Below, piece after piece: positions 43,582 through 53,335 of a stretch of 64,000 nucleotides of DNA. Position 1 is the stretch's first letter. Every line of letters begins with the position of its first letter. The position numbers were made by a program, and so were the translations under genes. Source of the stretch: DASVBE01 sp963770375 (lineage in GTDB: Bacteria; Actinomycetota; Actinomycetes; Streptosporangiales; Streptosporangiaceae); contig CAVYPM010000027.1 of the NCBI GenBank assembly GCA_963770375.1, positions 1-64,000 on the forward strand, in the 5' to 3' direction. A model generated the notes under the pieces. It had not been told where the DNA came from, did no database searches, and saw only the letters and a program-made list of their open reading frames with translations.

Positions 43582-43642
43582 ATGTGCGTGCGCACGCACA
43601 TATCTTTTGACTGTCATCGGTTATGTGCGTGCGCACGCACAT
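43582..43642. repeat. Twin perfect palindromes, alternating purine-pyrimidine
   Basis: The 20-bp palindrome ATGTGCGTGCGCACGCACAT occurs identically at 43582-43601 and 43623-43642, centres 41 bp apart (about four turns). Every step alternates purine and pyrimidine. The second copy is followed by TTTT on the plus strand. They sit in the 312-bp gap (43453-43764) between purN and a divergent membrane-protein gene, which otherwise holds no gene. Confidence 0.95.
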
Positions 43643-43764
43643 TTTTGGGTGGCGGCGCGGGCCGACAGAGCGGCACGACGGCACGGCACTGCTGACTTAG
43701 GTGATGGAATAGGGGGCAGCACGTTGCCCGCGCCCAGCACGCTGCCCCGCTAGGAGGATCGGCC

Positions 43765-44340
43765 CTGCCCGCCGACGACCGCCCCCCGGCTACCCGACCG
43801 AGCCAGGGGCAGAAGCAGCCGCCGCCCGGCGGCTGGCCGCCCCCCTCAGGCGGCTGGCCCCCGCCGCGCCAGGGCGCCAGGCGAGGGCAGGGTCCGGGGC
43901 CCGGCGGCCGTCCGCCGTCACCGCAGCTGCAGCAGCGCGCGCTGGCCGGGCTGCTGTTCGGGCTGCTCAGCATGTTCGGGCTGTTCGCCTTCTCGGACCT
44001 GATCGGCCAGCTGGGCGACCTGCACCGGACCGAGCTGCTGGTGGGCTTCTCGCTGGTCATCGGGGCGGTATCGCTGTGGCTGGGGGTCACCGCGGTGACC
44101 GGGTCGCGGCGGGCCGCTACCGCCCGGCCGCGCGGCGCCGCCTCCGCGATCGTGCTTGGCGGCATCGGCGTGGTGTTCAGCCTTCTGCTGCTGGCCCTGT
44201 TCGGGCTGCTGTCCAAGGAGTTCTCGGAGTACTCCCGGTGCATGAAGGGCGCGAACACGCTGACTGCGCAGCAGGAATGCCACGACCAGCTGACCCGGGC
44301 GCTGCACGCCGAGACGCGGTCCCTGCGCAACCGTCCCTGA
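43765..44340 (+). CDS. Proline-rich N-terminus membrane protein, apparent CTG start
   Basis: A roughly 191-residue protein with a proline/glycine-rich cytoplasmic N-terminus (PPPGGWPPPSGGWPPP) and three TM helices (LAGLLFGLLSMFGLFAF; LLVGFSLVIGAVSLWLGV; IVLGGIGVVFSLLLLALFG). It ends in a short tail with two cysteines (SRCMKGANTLTAQQECHDQL). A perfect AGGAGG at 43752-43757 stands 7 bases before an in-frame CTG at 43765. No ATG, GTG or TTG lies in frame between the upstream stop (43702) and ATG 43972. CTG is thus the best start, unless a base error hides a GTG. This architecture is common in actinobacterial DUF4190-like proteins; function unknown. Confidence 0.65.
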   Translation: MPADDRPPATRPSQGQKQPPPGGWPPPSGGWPPPRQGARRGQGPGPGGRPPSPQLQQRALAGLLFGLLSMFGLFAFSDLIGQLGDLHRTELLVGFSLVIGAVSLWLGVTAVTGSRRAATARPRGAASAIVLGGIGVVFSLLLLALFGLLSKEFSEYSRCMKGANTLTAQQECHDQLTRALHAETRSLRNRP

Positions 44341-44361
44341 CCGCCGGCTGACGCTGACGGA

Positions 44362-44378
44362 CCGCTGGCCCGCAGCGG
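44362..44378. terminator. Hairpin between convergent genes
   Basis: CCGCTG (44362-44367) and CAGCGG (44373-44378) pair around a 5-base loop, extendable with one mismatch. It lies between two convergent genes and may end transcription from either side. There is no T-run. Confidence 0.4.
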
Positions 44379-44446
44379 CCCTCGCCGCACCGCTGCCAGC
44401 AGCCCACCGCGTCGCGCTGGTACTCCAGCCGCCAGCAGGTCCTCCG

Positions 44447-44941
44447 CTACGGCTGGAGGTCGCGCTGATACCAGGTGCCTGACTTGCCGCCGAGATCGGC
44501 CGGGGCGGCCGGGCCAACCGGGACGAACCCGGCCTTGGCCAGCACCTTCTGGGACGCGGCGTTGTCGTGGGAGGTGGCCGCCCGCAGTATGCGCAGCCCG
44601 TGCCGCTCCGCCGCCATCCGGCACAGTTCCCGGACGGACGCGGTCGCCACGCCACGGCCGGCGACCTGCTGCGCGACCCGGTAGCCGAGTACGGCAGTGC
44701 CGTCCTCCAGGCCGTACAGGTTGAACCGGCCCAGAACCGAGCCATCCTCAGCGACGAGCACGTAGAAGGCACCGGTGCCGGCCTCCTGCTCAGCCAGCAT
44801 GGCGCGGTGGCGGTCGGGGAACTCGTCGAAGAACTCGTCGCCGCGGTCGGAGATCGAAGCAGCGAAGTAGGCGCGGTTCACCAGCTCGAAGGCCAGGACC
44901 GCCGGGGCATGGCCAGCATGCAGCAGCTCCAGCTCGGGCAC
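44447..44941 (-). CDS. GNAT family N-acetyltransferase
   Basis: A 164-residue acetyl-CoA-dependent acetyltransferase of the RimJ/RimL-like GNAT group. Seen are VLVAEDGSVLGRFNLYGLED, VLGYRVAQQVAGRGVATASV (the acetyl-CoA pyrophosphate loop Q-x-x-G-x-G/A, here QQVAGRGVA), and RAATSHDNAASQKVLAKAGF, the typical N-x-x-S-x-x-x-x-x-K-x-GF segment. The start is GTG at 44941. The acceptor (a ribosomal protein N-terminus, an amine or an antibiotic) cannot be told. The 227 bases up to the perM stop hold imperfect GC-rich repeats only. Confidence 0.93.
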   Translation of the reverse strand: MPELELLHAGHAPAVLAFELVNRAYFAASISDRGDEFFDEFPDRHRAMLAEQEAGTGAFYVLVAEDGSVLGRFNLYGLEDGTAVLGYRVAQQVAGRGVATASVRELCRMAAERHGLRILRAATSHDNAASQKVLAKAGFVPVGPAAPADLGGKSGTWYQRDLQP

Positions 44942-45168
44942 CGCCCGACTCTACCCAGATCGCGCGCTGAGGCCACCTGTGATTCCGGCCCCGATAGCCA
45001 GCCCCCAAAGACCAGGGCGCATAACGATCTGCGACTGGAGCGCAGCGCGGGGCCTGGGTGGCAGCAACGCCGCGGGCCTAGGGGCAGCGAGGCGGGATCA
45101 GGGCAGTGGGGCGGGTGCATACGGGCCCGGGTCAGGGGTCGCGAGGCAGGTCGGGCAGCGCGGCGGGG

Positions 45169-46653
45169 TTAGGGCAGTGCGGCGGGGCCGTGCTGGGCTG
45201 CGGCCTGGCTGCGGCTGGCGTCATCCTCGGCGTCGCCTGCCCACGGGTCCAGGTAGATCGTGTGCTCGTCGGCCAGGTCGGGGGCTAGCGGACCGGGAGG
45301 AAGCGATCCCGGGCCCGCCGCGGCGGACGCGGCCCGGGCCGACCGCCTGACCCAGAGCCAGTTGGCCAGCCCGGCGGTGATCGCCGAGGCGATGCCGACC
45401 TCCAGGATGGCGACCACCGCGGTCTGCCAGCCGGACGGCCCGGCCACGGCCAGCCGCCCGTCGCCCAGCGGCCCGCCGGCGAATGCGGCCAGCGTCCCGA
45501 TCAGGCCCCCGGCCAGCGCCCCGGAGGCGAAGCCCCACAGCGGCGCGGCTTCCAGCGCCGGGGTCGGCGCGGACCGGGCCGTCAGCAGCCCGCCGAACGC
45601 CCCGGCCAGGTAGGGCAGCGCCAGCACGGCCACCGCCAGCGGGGCGGGAAGCGCCGGGTGCGACCCCGCGGGCAGCGCAGCCAGCAGCGGGAAAGCCGGC
45701 AGCGGGCCGAGGGCCGCGCCGGTCGGCGCCACCACCGTCCCCGAGCCGAACGCGAAACCCGGGCCGAGCATGAACGCCACCGCCCAGATGGCCGCGTTCG
45801 GCACGTAGGCGACCTGGGCCAGGAGCAGCAGGATCGCGCCGACCAGGCCGGGCGCCAGCGCGTCGTTGACCGCCCGGAACTGGGGCAGGTGAGCGGCCAG
45901 CGAGGCCCCGGCCAGCAGGCAGCCGGCCACCAGCAGCACGGCCAGCGCCCCGGTGCAGCCCAGAATGACCGACCGGGCCCGGGCCGGGAGCAGGCCGGCC
46001 AGGTTCCGCCACGGGGCCAGCTGCCGGGCCGCGCCCAGGCCGCCTGCGGTCAGCGCGAGCAGGAATCCGGCCACCACGGCTTGCACCGGGGACGGAGCGG
46101 CCAGCGAGGAGGTGACCGCCAGCGCCAGCGCCCCGGCGATCAGCGCGTACGGCACGGCCAGCGCGACCGCGGCGTAGCCGACGTGGCGGAGGCGGAGCAC
46201 GCCGCCGCTGCTGACCACCCACCGGCCCGCCCGCCACAGCAGCGCGCCGGGCAGCAGCACCAGGCCCAGCGGGAGCAGCCCGATCCGGCCGGCCCCGCGC
46301 AGCGTGAACCCGACATGGTGGCCGACCAGCCAGATCGCGCCCGCCGCGCGGAGTACCGCGGTCAGCCCGGACCCGGCGTGCGGCGCGGCCACCCAGCCGA
46401 TCGCGGCCAGCAGGGTCAGGATGGCCAGGCCGGTGCCGGCCGCCGCGGCCGCGGCCAGGGCGCCGGTCAGCACCAGCGGGCGGGCCCCGTCCGCGGGCCG
46501 CGACACCGGACCGCCGGAACCGGCGCGGGCCAGCACACGGCCGAGGGCAGAGGACAGCACGCGATCAAGCCTGGCAACCAAGCCCGCCCAGCGCGGGGAG
46601 GCGCGCCCGGCCCTGGCCGGAGCAGGCGGACCGCCGCGGCTCGCGCCAGCCAC
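45169..46653 (-). CDS. PerM-like multi-spanning membrane protein (DUF6350)
   Basis: A 494-residue integral membrane protein with about ten hydrophobic helices and a hydrophilic, acidic C-terminus (LADEHTIYLDPWAGDAEDD). Position and form match mycobacterial PerM (Rv0955), which lies between the sucCD region and purN-purH and supports cell division through FtsB; the streptomycete relatives are listed as DUF6350. Segments: LTGALAAAAAAGTGLAILTL, AAGAIWLVGHHVGFTLRGAG, VAYVPNAAIWAVAFMLGPGF. The exact start is uncertain. It begins 25 bases after the sucD stop, so it is probably co-transcribed. Function is inferred from synteny. Confidence 0.75.
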   Translation of the reverse strand: MAGASRGGPPAPARAGRASPRWAGLVARLDRVLSSALGRVLARAGSGGPVSRPADGARPLVLTGALAAAAAAGTGLAILTLLAAIGWVAAPHAGSGLTAVLRAAGAIWLVGHHVGFTLRGAGRIGLLPLGLVLLPGALLWRAGRWVVSSGGVLRLRHVGYAAVALAVPYALIAGALALAVTSSLAAPSPVQAVVAGFLLALTAGGLGAARQLAPWRNLAGLLPARARSVILGCTGALAVLLVAGCLLAGASLAAHLPQFRAVNDALAPGLVGAILLLLAQVAYVPNAAIWAVAFMLGPGFAFGSGTVVAPTGAALGPLPAFPLLAALPAGSHPALPAPLAVAVLALPYLAGAFGGLLTARSAPTPALEAAPLWGFASGALAGGLIGTLAAFAGGPLGDGRLAVAGPSGWQTAVVAILEVGIASAITAGLANWLWVRRSARAASAAAGPGSLPPGPLAPDLADEHTIYLDPWAGDAEDDASRSQAAAQHGPAALP

Positions 46654-46678
46654 TGCGGAGGAGCGGGGCGGTGGCTGG

Positions 46679-47567
<889 letters not shown>

Positions 47568-47568
47568 G

Positions 47569-48753
47569 TCATGCTCCGTTCGCGGCCGCGGCCAGTTCGG
47601 CGGCGCGCCGCGCCGCGTCGTCCATGGTGGCCACCTGCTCGACCACGGCGAGCCCGGCCTCGTCCAGGATCCGCCGTCCCTCGGCGGCGTTGTTGCCGTC
47701 GAGCCGGACCACGATCGGGTGGCTGACCTGCTCGCCGCGCGCCCCGAGCAGGCCGATCGCGGACACGATCCCGTTGGCCACCGCGTCGCAGGAAGTGATG
47801 CCGCCGAACACGTTGACGAACACGCTGCGGACCGACGGGTCGGAGAGCACGATCTCCAGGCCATTGGCCATCACCTCGGCGGACGCGCCACCGCCGATGT
47901 CCAGGAAGTTGGCGGGCCGGACGCCGCCGAACGCCTCGCCGGCGTAGGCCACCACGTCCAGGGTGGACATGACCAGCCCGGCGCCGTTGCCGATGATGCC
48001 GACCTGGCCCTCGAGCTTCACGTAGTTGAGGTGCTTCTCCTTGGCCCTGGCCTCCAGGGGGTCAGCCGCGGACGGGTCGGCGAACCGGGCGAAGTCCTGC
48101 CGGTAGGCCGCGTTGTCGTCCAGGGTGACCTTCCCGTCCAGCGCCTTGACCTCGCCGGACGCGGTCAGGATCAGCGGGTTGACCTCGACCAGGGTGGCGT
48201 CCTCGTCGGTGAACACCGCCCACAGCCGCTCGGCCAGCGCCGCCGCGCCCTCGATGGCCTCGGCGGGCAGCCCGCCCGCGGTGACGATCTCGGTGGCCTT
48301 GGCCCGGTCCACGCCCTCCAGCGGGCTGACCGGGATCTGCGCCAGCTGGTCGTGCGGCACTTCCTCGATCTCCATGCCGCCGGCGACGGAGCAGATCGAC
48401 AGGAACGTCCGGCCGGCCCGGTCCAGCAGATACGACAGGTAGTACTCCTGCGCGATCTGGCTGGCCTCCTCGACCAGGACCTTGTGCACGGTGTGGCCCT
48501 TGATGTCCATGCCGAGGATCTCCGCGGCCCGGGCCGCCGCCTCGTCCGGCCCGTCGGCCAGCTTGACGCCCCCGGCCTTGCCCCGGCCACCGGTCTTGAC
48601 CTGGGCCTTGACCACGACCCGCGGCGTGCCCGCGGCGGCCAAATCGGCGGCGATCGCCCGGGCCTCATCCGGCGTCGCGGCCACCCTGCCCTGCGGGACG
48701 GGAACCCCGTATTCGGCGAACAGCTCCTTTGCCTGGTGCTCGAACAGGTCCAC
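47569..48753 (-). CDS. sucC: Succinyl-CoA synthetase subunit beta
   Basis: ADP- or GDP-forming succinate-CoA ligase beta subunit. It has 394 residues. ATP-grasp N-terminal half (MDLFEHQAKELFAEYGVPVP, VVKAQVKTGGRGKAGGVKLA, VEEASQIAQEYYLSYLLDRA), ATP and metal binding EVNPLILTASGEVKALDGKV, then the CoA-ligase domain GQVGIIGNGAGLVMSTLDVV, NFLDIGGGASAEVMANGLEI and VFVNVFGGITSCDAVANGIV. Start at 48753. Operon with sucD, one base apart. Confidence 0.97.
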   Translation of the reverse strand: MDLFEHQAKELFAEYGVPVPQGRVAATPDEARAIAADLAAAGTPRVVVKAQVKTGGRGKAGGVKLADGPDEAAARAAEILGMDIKGHTVHKVLVEEASQIAQEYYLSYLLDRAGRTFLSICSVAGGMEIEEVPHDQLAQIPVSPLEGVDRAKATEIVTAGGLPAEAIEGAAALAERLWAVFTDEDATLVEVNPLILTASGEVKALDGKVTLDDNAAYRQDFARFADPSAADPLEARAKEKHLNYVKLEGQVGIIGNGAGLVMSTLDVVAYAGEAFGGVRPANFLDIGGGASAEVMANGLEIVLSDPSVRSVFVNVFGGITSCDAVANGIVSAIGLLGARGEQVSHPIVVRLDGNNAAEGRRILDEAGLAVVEQVATMDDAARRAAELAAAANGA

Positions 48754-48861
48754 TCGGGTTGTCCTTGTCCTGTAGTGGCTGGTGAAGTCTGCGCAGGCAG
48801 CCTAGTGGAAACCAGCCGCCCGGCCGTATCTGGGCCGGGGCCAGGGCCTGCTCGGACGCGG

Positions 48862-49269
48862 CTAGCTGACCGGCTCGGCGCTGCCCAGCGCGGACCGGAC
48901 CCAGCTGACGATCTCCGTGGTAGGCGCGCCCGGAGTGAAGATGGCCGCCACCCCCATCGCCTTGAGCTCGGCGATGTCCGCCTCCGGGATGATCCCGCCG
49001 CCGAACACCACGATGTCCTCGGCGTCCCGCTCCTTCAGCAGCTCGAGCACCCGGGCGAACTGCGTCATGTGCGCGCCGGACAGCACCGACAGCCCGATCG
49101 CGTCGGCGTCCTCCTGGAGCGCGGCGGCCACGATCTGCTCCGGCGTCTGGTGCAGCCCGGTGTAGATGACCTCCACCCCGGCGTCGCGCAGCGCCCTGGC
49201 CACCACCTTGGCGCCCCGGTCGTGCCCGTCCAGGCCCGGCTTGGCGATGATCACCCGGATGCTCACCAC
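48862..49269 (-). CDS. Coenzyme B12-binding acyl-CoA mutase small subunit (IcmB-like)
   Basis: A 135-residue stand-alone cobalamin-binding domain with the base-off signature KPGLDGHDRGAKVVARAL (DxHxxG), IYTGLHQTPEQIVAAALQED, ADAIGLSVLSGAHMTQFARV, VFGGGIIPEADIAELKAMGV and IFTPGAPTTEIVSWVRSAL. It matches the small subunit of isobutyryl-CoA mutase (IcmB, SCO4800), which also lies near pcrA and sucCD in Streptomyces. It needs a large subunit, absent here, to interconvert isobutyryl- and n-butyryl-CoA or a related pair. GTG start at 49269. The exact substrate is inferred. Confidence 0.9.
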   Translation of the reverse strand: MVSIRVIIAKPGLDGHDRGAKVVARALRDAGVEVIYTGLHQTPEQIVAAALQEDADAIGLSVLSGAHMTQFARVLELLKERDAEDIVVFGGGIIPEADIAELKAMGVAAIFTPGAPTTEIVSWVRSALGSAEPVS

Positions 49270-49343
49270 TGCCTCCTGCTGACTGGCACTGCTGGACGGT
49301 CACGGCACCGCTGACGGCTGACCTCAGGTTAACCCGGTTCCGG

Positions 49344-51575
49344 TCAGAGCTTCTCGAGCGGGGCGTAGCGCAGGACCAGGTGCTTGATCCCGTAGTCGCC
49401 GCCGAAGTCGATCTTGGCCTCCGGGTCGTCGCCGCGGCCCTCCACGGACAGGACCCGGCCCAGGCCGTAGGAGTCGTGGTTGACCATGTCGTCGGGGGCG
49501 AGCACGGGCACCGGGCGGGTACCCGCGGCGTTCATCCCGCTGCGGCGGGACGCGAACCGCTCGGAGGCGGGCGGCGCGGCGGCGGTGGCGTCCCGCCGCC
49601 ACTCGATCAGCTCGGCCGGCACCTCGGACAGGAACCGGGACTGCTGGTGGTAGGCGGGCCGGCCGAACCACGCCCGGGCCACCGCGCGGGTCAGGTACAG
49701 CCGCTTCTCGGCCCGGGTGATGCCGACGTAGGCGAGCCGCCGCTCCTCCTCGAGCTCCCGCTCGTCGCCGCTGGAGCGCTCGTGCGGGAACACGTTCTCC
49801 TCCAGGCCGGTGAGGAACACCACCGGGAACTCCAGGCCCTTGGCCGTGTGCAGGGTCATCAGCGTGACCATCCCGCCGTGGTCCACGCCCTCAGGGATCT
49901 GGTCCGCGTCGGCGACCAGCGACACCTGCTCGAGGAAGTCGGCCAGCGTGCCGTCCGGGTGCTGGGTGTCGTACTCCCTGGCCACCGCGACGAGCTCGGT
50001 CAGGTTCTCGATCCGGCTGGCGTCCTGCAGGTCCTCGGAGGCCTGCAGCTCGGCCAGGTAGCCGGACCGGTCGAGCACCGCCTCGGCCAGGTCGCCGGCC
50101 GGGGCACCGGCCTCGGCGGCGGAACGCAGGCCGGACATCAGCTCGTTGAACCCCTCGATGGCCCGGGCCGACCGGGCGGCCAGGCCGGGCACGTCACCGG
50201 GACGGGCCAGCGCCTCGGCGAACGTGATCCGGTCCCGGTTGGCCAGCGCGGCGACGTACTCCTCGGCCCGCTCGCCGATGCCGCGGCGGGGCACGTTCAG
50301 CACCCGGCGCAGCGACACCTCGTCCGCCGGGTTGGCCACCAGGCGCAGGTAGGCCAGCAGGTCGCGGACCTCGCGGCGCTCGTAGAAGCGGAGCCCGCCG
50401 ACGACGCGGTAGGGCAGGCCGGCCCGGATGAAGACTTCCTCGAAAACACGGGACTGGGCGTTGGTCCGGTAGAACACCGCGACCTGGCCGGGGGTGGCGT
50501 CGCCCGCGTCGGTCAGCCGGTCCACTTCCTCGGCCACGAACGCGGCCTCGTCGTGCTCGCTGTCCGCCACGTAGCCGGTGATCGGCGGGCCGTTGCCCTG
50601 GTCGGACCACAGGTTCTTGGGGATCCGGCTGGCGTTGCGGGACACCACCGCGTTGGCCGCGGCCAGGATGTTCTGGGTGGAGCGGTAGTTCTGCTCCAGC
50701 AGGATGACCCGGGCGCCGGCGAAGTCCCGCTCGAACTCCTCGATGTTGCGGATGGTGGCGCCGCGGAACGCGTAGATGGACTGGTCCGCGTCACCGACCA
50801 CGCACAGCTCGGCGGGCGGCGGGCCGTCGCCGCCGGCCTGCGTGCCCTGCCCGGCCAGCTCGCGGACCAGCACGTACTGGGCGTGGTTGGTGTCCTGGTA
50901 CTCGTCCACCAGCACGTGCCGGAACCGCTCCCGGTACGCCTTCGCCACGTCAGGGAAGGCCTGCAGCAGGTTGACGGTGACCATGATCAGGTCGTCGAAG
51001 TCCATCGCGCCGGCCGCGACCAGCCGCCGCTGGTACTCGCCGTAGGCCTGGGCCAGGGCCTTCTCCCGGTAGCCGGTGGCCTTCGCGGCGGCGGTCTCGT
51101 AGTCGATCAGCTCGTTCTTCAGCGTGGAGACCTGGTTGATCATGCCCTTGGGCGGGTGCCGCTTGGTGTCCAGCTCGAGCTCGCGGCAGACCAAGGCCAT
51201 CAGCCGCTGCGAATCGGCCTGGTCGTAGATGGAGAACTGGGCCGGGTAGCCGAACCGGGTGGCCTCCCGGCGCAGGATCCGCACGCAGGCGGAGTGGAAG
51301 GTCAGCAGCCACATGGCCCGGGCCCGGGAACCGGTCAGCGCGGCGGCCCTGGCCGCCATTTCACCCGCGGCCTTATTGGTGAACGTAATGGCCAGGATCT
51401 GGCTGGGGGCCACGTGCCGCTCGGCCAGCAGGTACGCGATCCGGTGGGTGAGCACCCTGGTCTTGCCGGAGCCGGCCCCGGCCACGATCAGCAGCGGGCT
51501 GCCCTCGTGGATCACGGCAGCGCGCTGCTGCGGGTTCAGCCCGTCCAGGAGGGTGTCAACGGCGGTCGGGGTCAC
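49344..51575 (-). CDS. pcrA: ATP-dependent DNA helicase PcrA (UvrD family)
   Basis: Superfamily 1A 3'-5' helicase for repair and replication-fork maintenance. It has 743 residues. Q-motif GLNPQQRAAVIHEGSPLLIV, Walker A GAGSGKTRVLTHRI, Ia ILAITFTNKAAGEM, Walker B HVLVDEYQDTNHAQYVLVRE, motif III GDADQSIYAFRGA, IV LLEQNYRSTQNILAAANAVV, V TLMTLHTAKGLEFPVVFLTG and VI RRLAYVGITRAEKRLYLTRA. The C-terminal extension includes VNHDSYGLGRVLSVEGRGDD, a Tudor-like RNAP-binding module. Typical actinobacterial PcrA/UvrD1 length. Confidence 0.97.
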   Translation of the reverse strand: MTPTAVDTLLDGLNPQQRAAVIHEGSPLLIVAGAGSGKTRVLTHRIAYLLAERHVAPSQILAITFTNKAAGEMAARAAALTGSRARAMWLLTFHSACVRILRREATRFGYPAQFSIYDQADSQRLMALVCRELELDTKRHPPKGMINQVSTLKNELIDYETAAAKATGYREKALAQAYGEYQRRLVAAGAMDFDDLIMVTVNLLQAFPDVAKAYRERFRHVLVDEYQDTNHAQYVLVRELAGQGTQAGGDGPPPAELCVVGDADQSIYAFRGATIRNIEEFERDFAGARVILLEQNYRSTQNILAAANAVVSRNASRIPKNLWSDQGNGPPITGYVADSEHDEAAFVAEEVDRLTDAGDATPGQVAVFYRTNAQSRVFEEVFIRAGLPYRVVGGLRFYERREVRDLLAYLRLVANPADEVSLRRVLNVPRRGIGERAEEYVAALANRDRITFAEALARPGDVPGLAARSARAIEGFNELMSGLRSAAEAGAPAGDLAEAVLDRSGYLAELQASEDLQDASRIENLTELVAVAREYDTQHPDGTLADFLEQVSLVADADQIPEGVDHGGMVTLMTLHTAKGLEFPVVFLTGLEENVFPHERSSGDERELEEERRLAYVGITRAEKRLYLTRAVARAWFGRPAYHQQSRFLSEVPAELIEWRRDATAAAPPASERFASRRSGMNAAGTRPVPVLAPDDMVNHDSYGLGRVLSVEGRGDDPEAKIDFGGDYGIKHLVLRYAPLEKL

Positions 51576-51630
51576 CGCCCTAGCGTAGGCGCTGCCACCG
51601 ACGCTAGGGCCCGTGCGCGAGCCGCCGCGG

Positions 51631-53196
51631 CTACTCCTCCGGGACGAGCGTCGGGGTCGCCCTGGTCAGGGTCTGCTTCCTGAAGAACGCCGGGTTGGCG
51701 ATCTTGCAGTAGAGATAGGCGGCCACTCCGATGATCCCGGCGACCACCGCGATCACGAACGCGCCGCCGATCTGCCAGTGGATGAACGGCACGGTCCACA
51801 TCGTGTAGTCGTTCTCGGTGGCCACGTCGTAGTCCAGCCAGACGCTCCAGCCGCCGAGGAAGTAGAGGATCAGGCCGCCGAGGACCGGCAGGATGCCCTG
51901 CATCCACAGGTTGCGCGCGCTGCTGGTCAGGTTCTTCCGGTAGTACCAGGCGCAGGCGAAGCCGGTCAGCCCGTAGTAGAACGCGATGTACAGGCCGATC
52001 GCGATCACCGCGTCGCCGATGATGCCGATGCCGTTGGAGCTGTAGTTGAAGAACACGTACACCACGATCGAGATGGCGCCCATCACGATGGTGGACACGG
52101 ACGGGGTGAGGTGCTTGCGGTTGATCTTCGCGAACTGGGGCGGGATGGCCTTGTACACCGCCATCGACAGGGTGGTCCGCGCGGTCGGCAGGATCGTGGT
52201 CTGCGTGGACGCGGCGGCCGAGGACAGCACCATGAGCAGCAGCAGGTGCGTCAGGAAGGAGCCGAAGGCGGACGTGCCGAAGACCACACTGCCCTGGACG
52301 GACAGCACGTCACCGGCGTTGGCGACGTTGCCAAGGCCGTTGCCGGTGGTCTTGATGCCGGCGAAGGACTCCATCGACAGGATCACCAGCGCGTAGGTGA
52401 CCAGCAGGATGAAGGTGGACAGGATGGCCGCCCGGCCCGGGGTCTTGGTCTTGTCCTTGGTCTCCTCGTTGACCGCGACGGCCGTGTCCCAGCCCCAGTA
52501 GATGAAGACCATCAGGATGATGCCGCTGGACAGGGCGCTGAAGCTGGCGATGTGGAACGGGTTGAACCAGGACAGGCTCGGGGTCAGGTGACCGGGCGGG
52601 GCGGAGCCGGTGCCGACCTTGACCAGGGCGGTGACCGACAGCACGACCAGCATCACCAGCTCGATCCCCAGCAGGACCTTCTGGAAGTTGGCCGAGACCT
52701 CGATGCCGCGGTAGCAGATGTACGTCATCACGACGATCCACAGCACGCCGACCAGCAGCACCCAGCCGCTGGTCGGGTTGTTGCCGATGCCCTTGGCGTT
52801 GAACAGCAGGAACCCGTACTGGCCGGCCACCTGGGCCAGGCTGGCCATGACCAGCACGTCGGCGACGATGATCGCCCAGCCGCCGGCCCAGCCGGTACGC
52901 GGCCCGAACGCCCGGGTGGCCCAGGTGAACGTGGTGCCGCAGTCCGGGTCGGCCTTGTTCAGCTCGCTGTACCCGATGGAGCAGAGCAGCATCGGGACGA
53001 ACGCCAGCACGGCCACGGCCGGCGACTGAAGGGCGACGGCGCCGACCACGAACACCAGCGTGGCCGCGATGCTGTAGGCCGGGGCGACCGACGCGGTCGC
53101 GATGATCGTGGTGGAGACCAGGCCGAGGGCACCGCCCTTGAGGCCCTTGTCGACCTGCTCCTCCATCAACGGCCCGGCATGCTCAGTGGCGGCCAT
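51631..53196 (-). CDS. APC superfamily amino acid/polyamine permease
   Basis: A 521-residue permease with about 12-13 helices. The N-terminal consensus GALGLVSTTIIATASVAPAY and FTWATRAFGPRTGWAGGWAI mark the APC family. YICYRGIEVSANFQKVLLGI and FIYWGWDTAVAVNEETKDKT (loop 6-7) are typical of the subgroup found beside gamma-aminobutyraldehyde dehydrogenases. ATG at 53196 has GGAGG 7 bases upstream and is preferred to GTG 53202. It is divergent from a saccharopine-dehydrogenase-like gene and an aminoaldehyde dehydrogenase gene, so uptake of a polyamine, GABA or lysine-type substrate is a fair inference. Confidence 0.92.
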   Translation of the reverse strand: MAATEHAGPLMEEQVDKGLKGGALGLVSTTIIATASVAPAYSIAATLVFVVGAVALQSPAVAVLAFVPMLLCSIGYSELNKADPDCGTTFTWATRAFGPRTGWAGGWAIIVADVLVMASLAQVAGQYGFLLFNAKGIGNNPTSGWVLLVGVLWIVVMTYICYRGIEVSANFQKVLLGIELVMLVVLSVTALVKVGTGSAPPGHLTPSLSWFNPFHIASFSALSSGIILMVFIYWGWDTAVAVNEETKDKTKTPGRAAILSTFILLVTYALVILSMESFAGIKTTGNGLGNVANAGDVLSVQGSVVFGTSAFGSFLTHLLLLMVLSSAAASTQTTILPTARTTLSMAVYKAIPPQFAKINRKHLTPSVSTIVMGAISIVVYVFFNYSSNGIGIIGDAVIAIGLYIAFYYGLTGFACAWYYRKNLTSSARNLWMQGILPVLGGLILYFLGGWSVWLDYDVATENDYTMWTVPFIHWQIGGAFVIAVVAGIIGVAAYLYCKIANPAFFRKQTLTRATPTLVPEE

Positions 53197-53250
53197 CCTC
53201 ACCCCTCCGCGCAGTAGTCACGCTGCACCCTAGTGCGACGGTTCTAGCAC

Positions 53251-53276
53251 GAAATCTACCCTCTGGAAACGATTTC
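53251..53276. promoter_or_regulatory. Inverted repeat in divergent promoter region
   Basis: GAAATC (53251-53256) and GATTTC (53271-53276) form an inverted repeat with a 14-base spacer in the 139-bp, comparatively AT-rich gap between the permease and the saccharopine-dehydrogenase-like gene. It is a possible operator for shared control. Confidence 0.35.
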
Positions 53277-53335
53277 AGTTGTAACAGCTAAGTATCGCGA
53301 CTGGTCCCGTATGTCCGGAGGTTAGGATCCCCATT

